From an uncultured Nostocoides sp. (lineage in GTDB: Bacteria > Actinomycetota > Actinomycetes > Actinomycetales > Dermatophilaceae), in assembly GCA_937858995.1 (NCBI GenBank), contig CALLZC010000127.1:1-42094 (forward strand): a DNA stretch of 42,094 nucleotides, in the 5' to 3' direction. The translations under genes were made by a program, and so were the position numbers. Positions 42,026 through 42,094 of this stretch are shown here, piece by piece. The first letter of the stretch is position 1; every line of letters starts with the position of its first letter. The notes under the pieces were generated by a model. That model had not been told where the DNA came from and searched no databases. It saw only the letters and a program-made list of their open reading frames with translations.

Positions 42026-42094
42026 CTGTCTCTTATACACATCTGACGCTGCCGACGAATAGAGAGGTGTAGATCTCGGTGGTCGCCGTATCAT
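42026..42094 (+). other. Illumina Nextera adapter read-through (assembly contamination)
   Basis: 42026-42044 is the Tn5 mosaic end CTGTCTCTTATACACATCT. 42045-42058 is GACGCTGCCGACGA, the reverse complement of the Nextera read-1 primer part. 42059-42066 is ATAGAGAG, the reverse complement of i5 index CTCTCTAT (S502). 42067-42094 is the P5 flow-cell sequence, one base short. None of this is genomic. Confidence 0.99.

Noticed and set aside
41723-42094. Minus-strand open frame of 123 residues and plus-strand frame 41641-42072 reaching into the contig end
   Set aside because: Both read through the Nextera adapter and overlap sigE and its anti-sigma gene; their ends are adapter-encoded artefact peptides.

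Overview
This is a contig end from a high-GC actinobacterium, carrying about 40 densely packed protein genes. The mycothiol gene mshB, an actinobacterial-type lpdA, DUF3117, a DivIVA-domain protein, the sigE/anti-sigma pair and many leaderless genes all point to Actinomycetota. Gene content and the frequent GTATGCC/GGCATAC words suggest Intrasporangiaceae/Dermatophilaceae (Janibacter/Tetrasphaera-like); that family assignment is inference. No rRNA, tRNA, CRISPR array, integrase, transposase or phage gene was seen. The last 69 bases are Illumina Nextera adapter, not genome.

Region 1 (1-17518) is a nucleoside uptake and catabolism island. It starts with a partial BMP-family binding lipoprotein and an ABC transporter (one double-ATPase, two permeases), then cytidine deaminase, thymidine phosphorylase and adenosine deaminase on the plus strand. 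After a GlpQ-membrane-domain protein come the minus-strand genes: a uridine-kinase-like P-loop kinase, a half-length aldehyde dehydrogenase, a full aldehyde dehydrogenase, deoC, a phosphohexomutase/pentomutase-type enzyme and purine nucleoside phosphorylase. Together they can import nucleosides, deaminate and phosphorolyse them, isomerise (deoxy)ribose-1-phosphate, split deoxyribose-5-phosphate and oxidise the acetaldehyde. lpdA follows divergently. M. tuberculosis has a comparable neighbourhood (lpdA, PNP, pmmB, add, deoA, cdd).

Region 2 (17527-22303) holds a NUDIX hydrolase, metA (with the residue expected for acetyl-CoA use), and two secreted proteins: an unrecognised six-cysteine protein and a four-IPT/seven-RCC1 propeller protein.

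Region 3 (22409-32094) holds typA, mshB, a flavin reductase, a VanW-family protein, a GNAT acetyltransferase and dienelactone hydrolase on the minus strand, then fdxA, dapC and gltA. Region 4 (32235-38392) holds a lysozyme-like membrane protein, the divergent dapD/dapE pair, a LOG-family protein, a DivIVA-domain protein, an SRPBCC protein, a PIG-V-like mannosyltransferase and DUF3117. Region 5 (38477-42025) holds leucyl aminopeptidase, a small hypothetical, an O-methyltransferase, sigE and the start of its anti-sigma factor. Order in regions 3-5 resembles the M. tuberculosis typA-mshB-fdxC-dapC and dapD-dapE-LOG-DUF3117-OMT-sigE-rseA blocks.

Points worth a second look: a palindromic interspersed repeat at two intergenic sites, tandemly amplified upstream of deoA; at least thirteen genes whose -10 box lies 6-8 nt before the start codon; a probable ATC start codon; a perfect 14-bp hairpin at the fdxA/dapC junction; an autoregulatory-type ECF promoter before sigE; and a possible SD-sequestering pseudoknot before metA.
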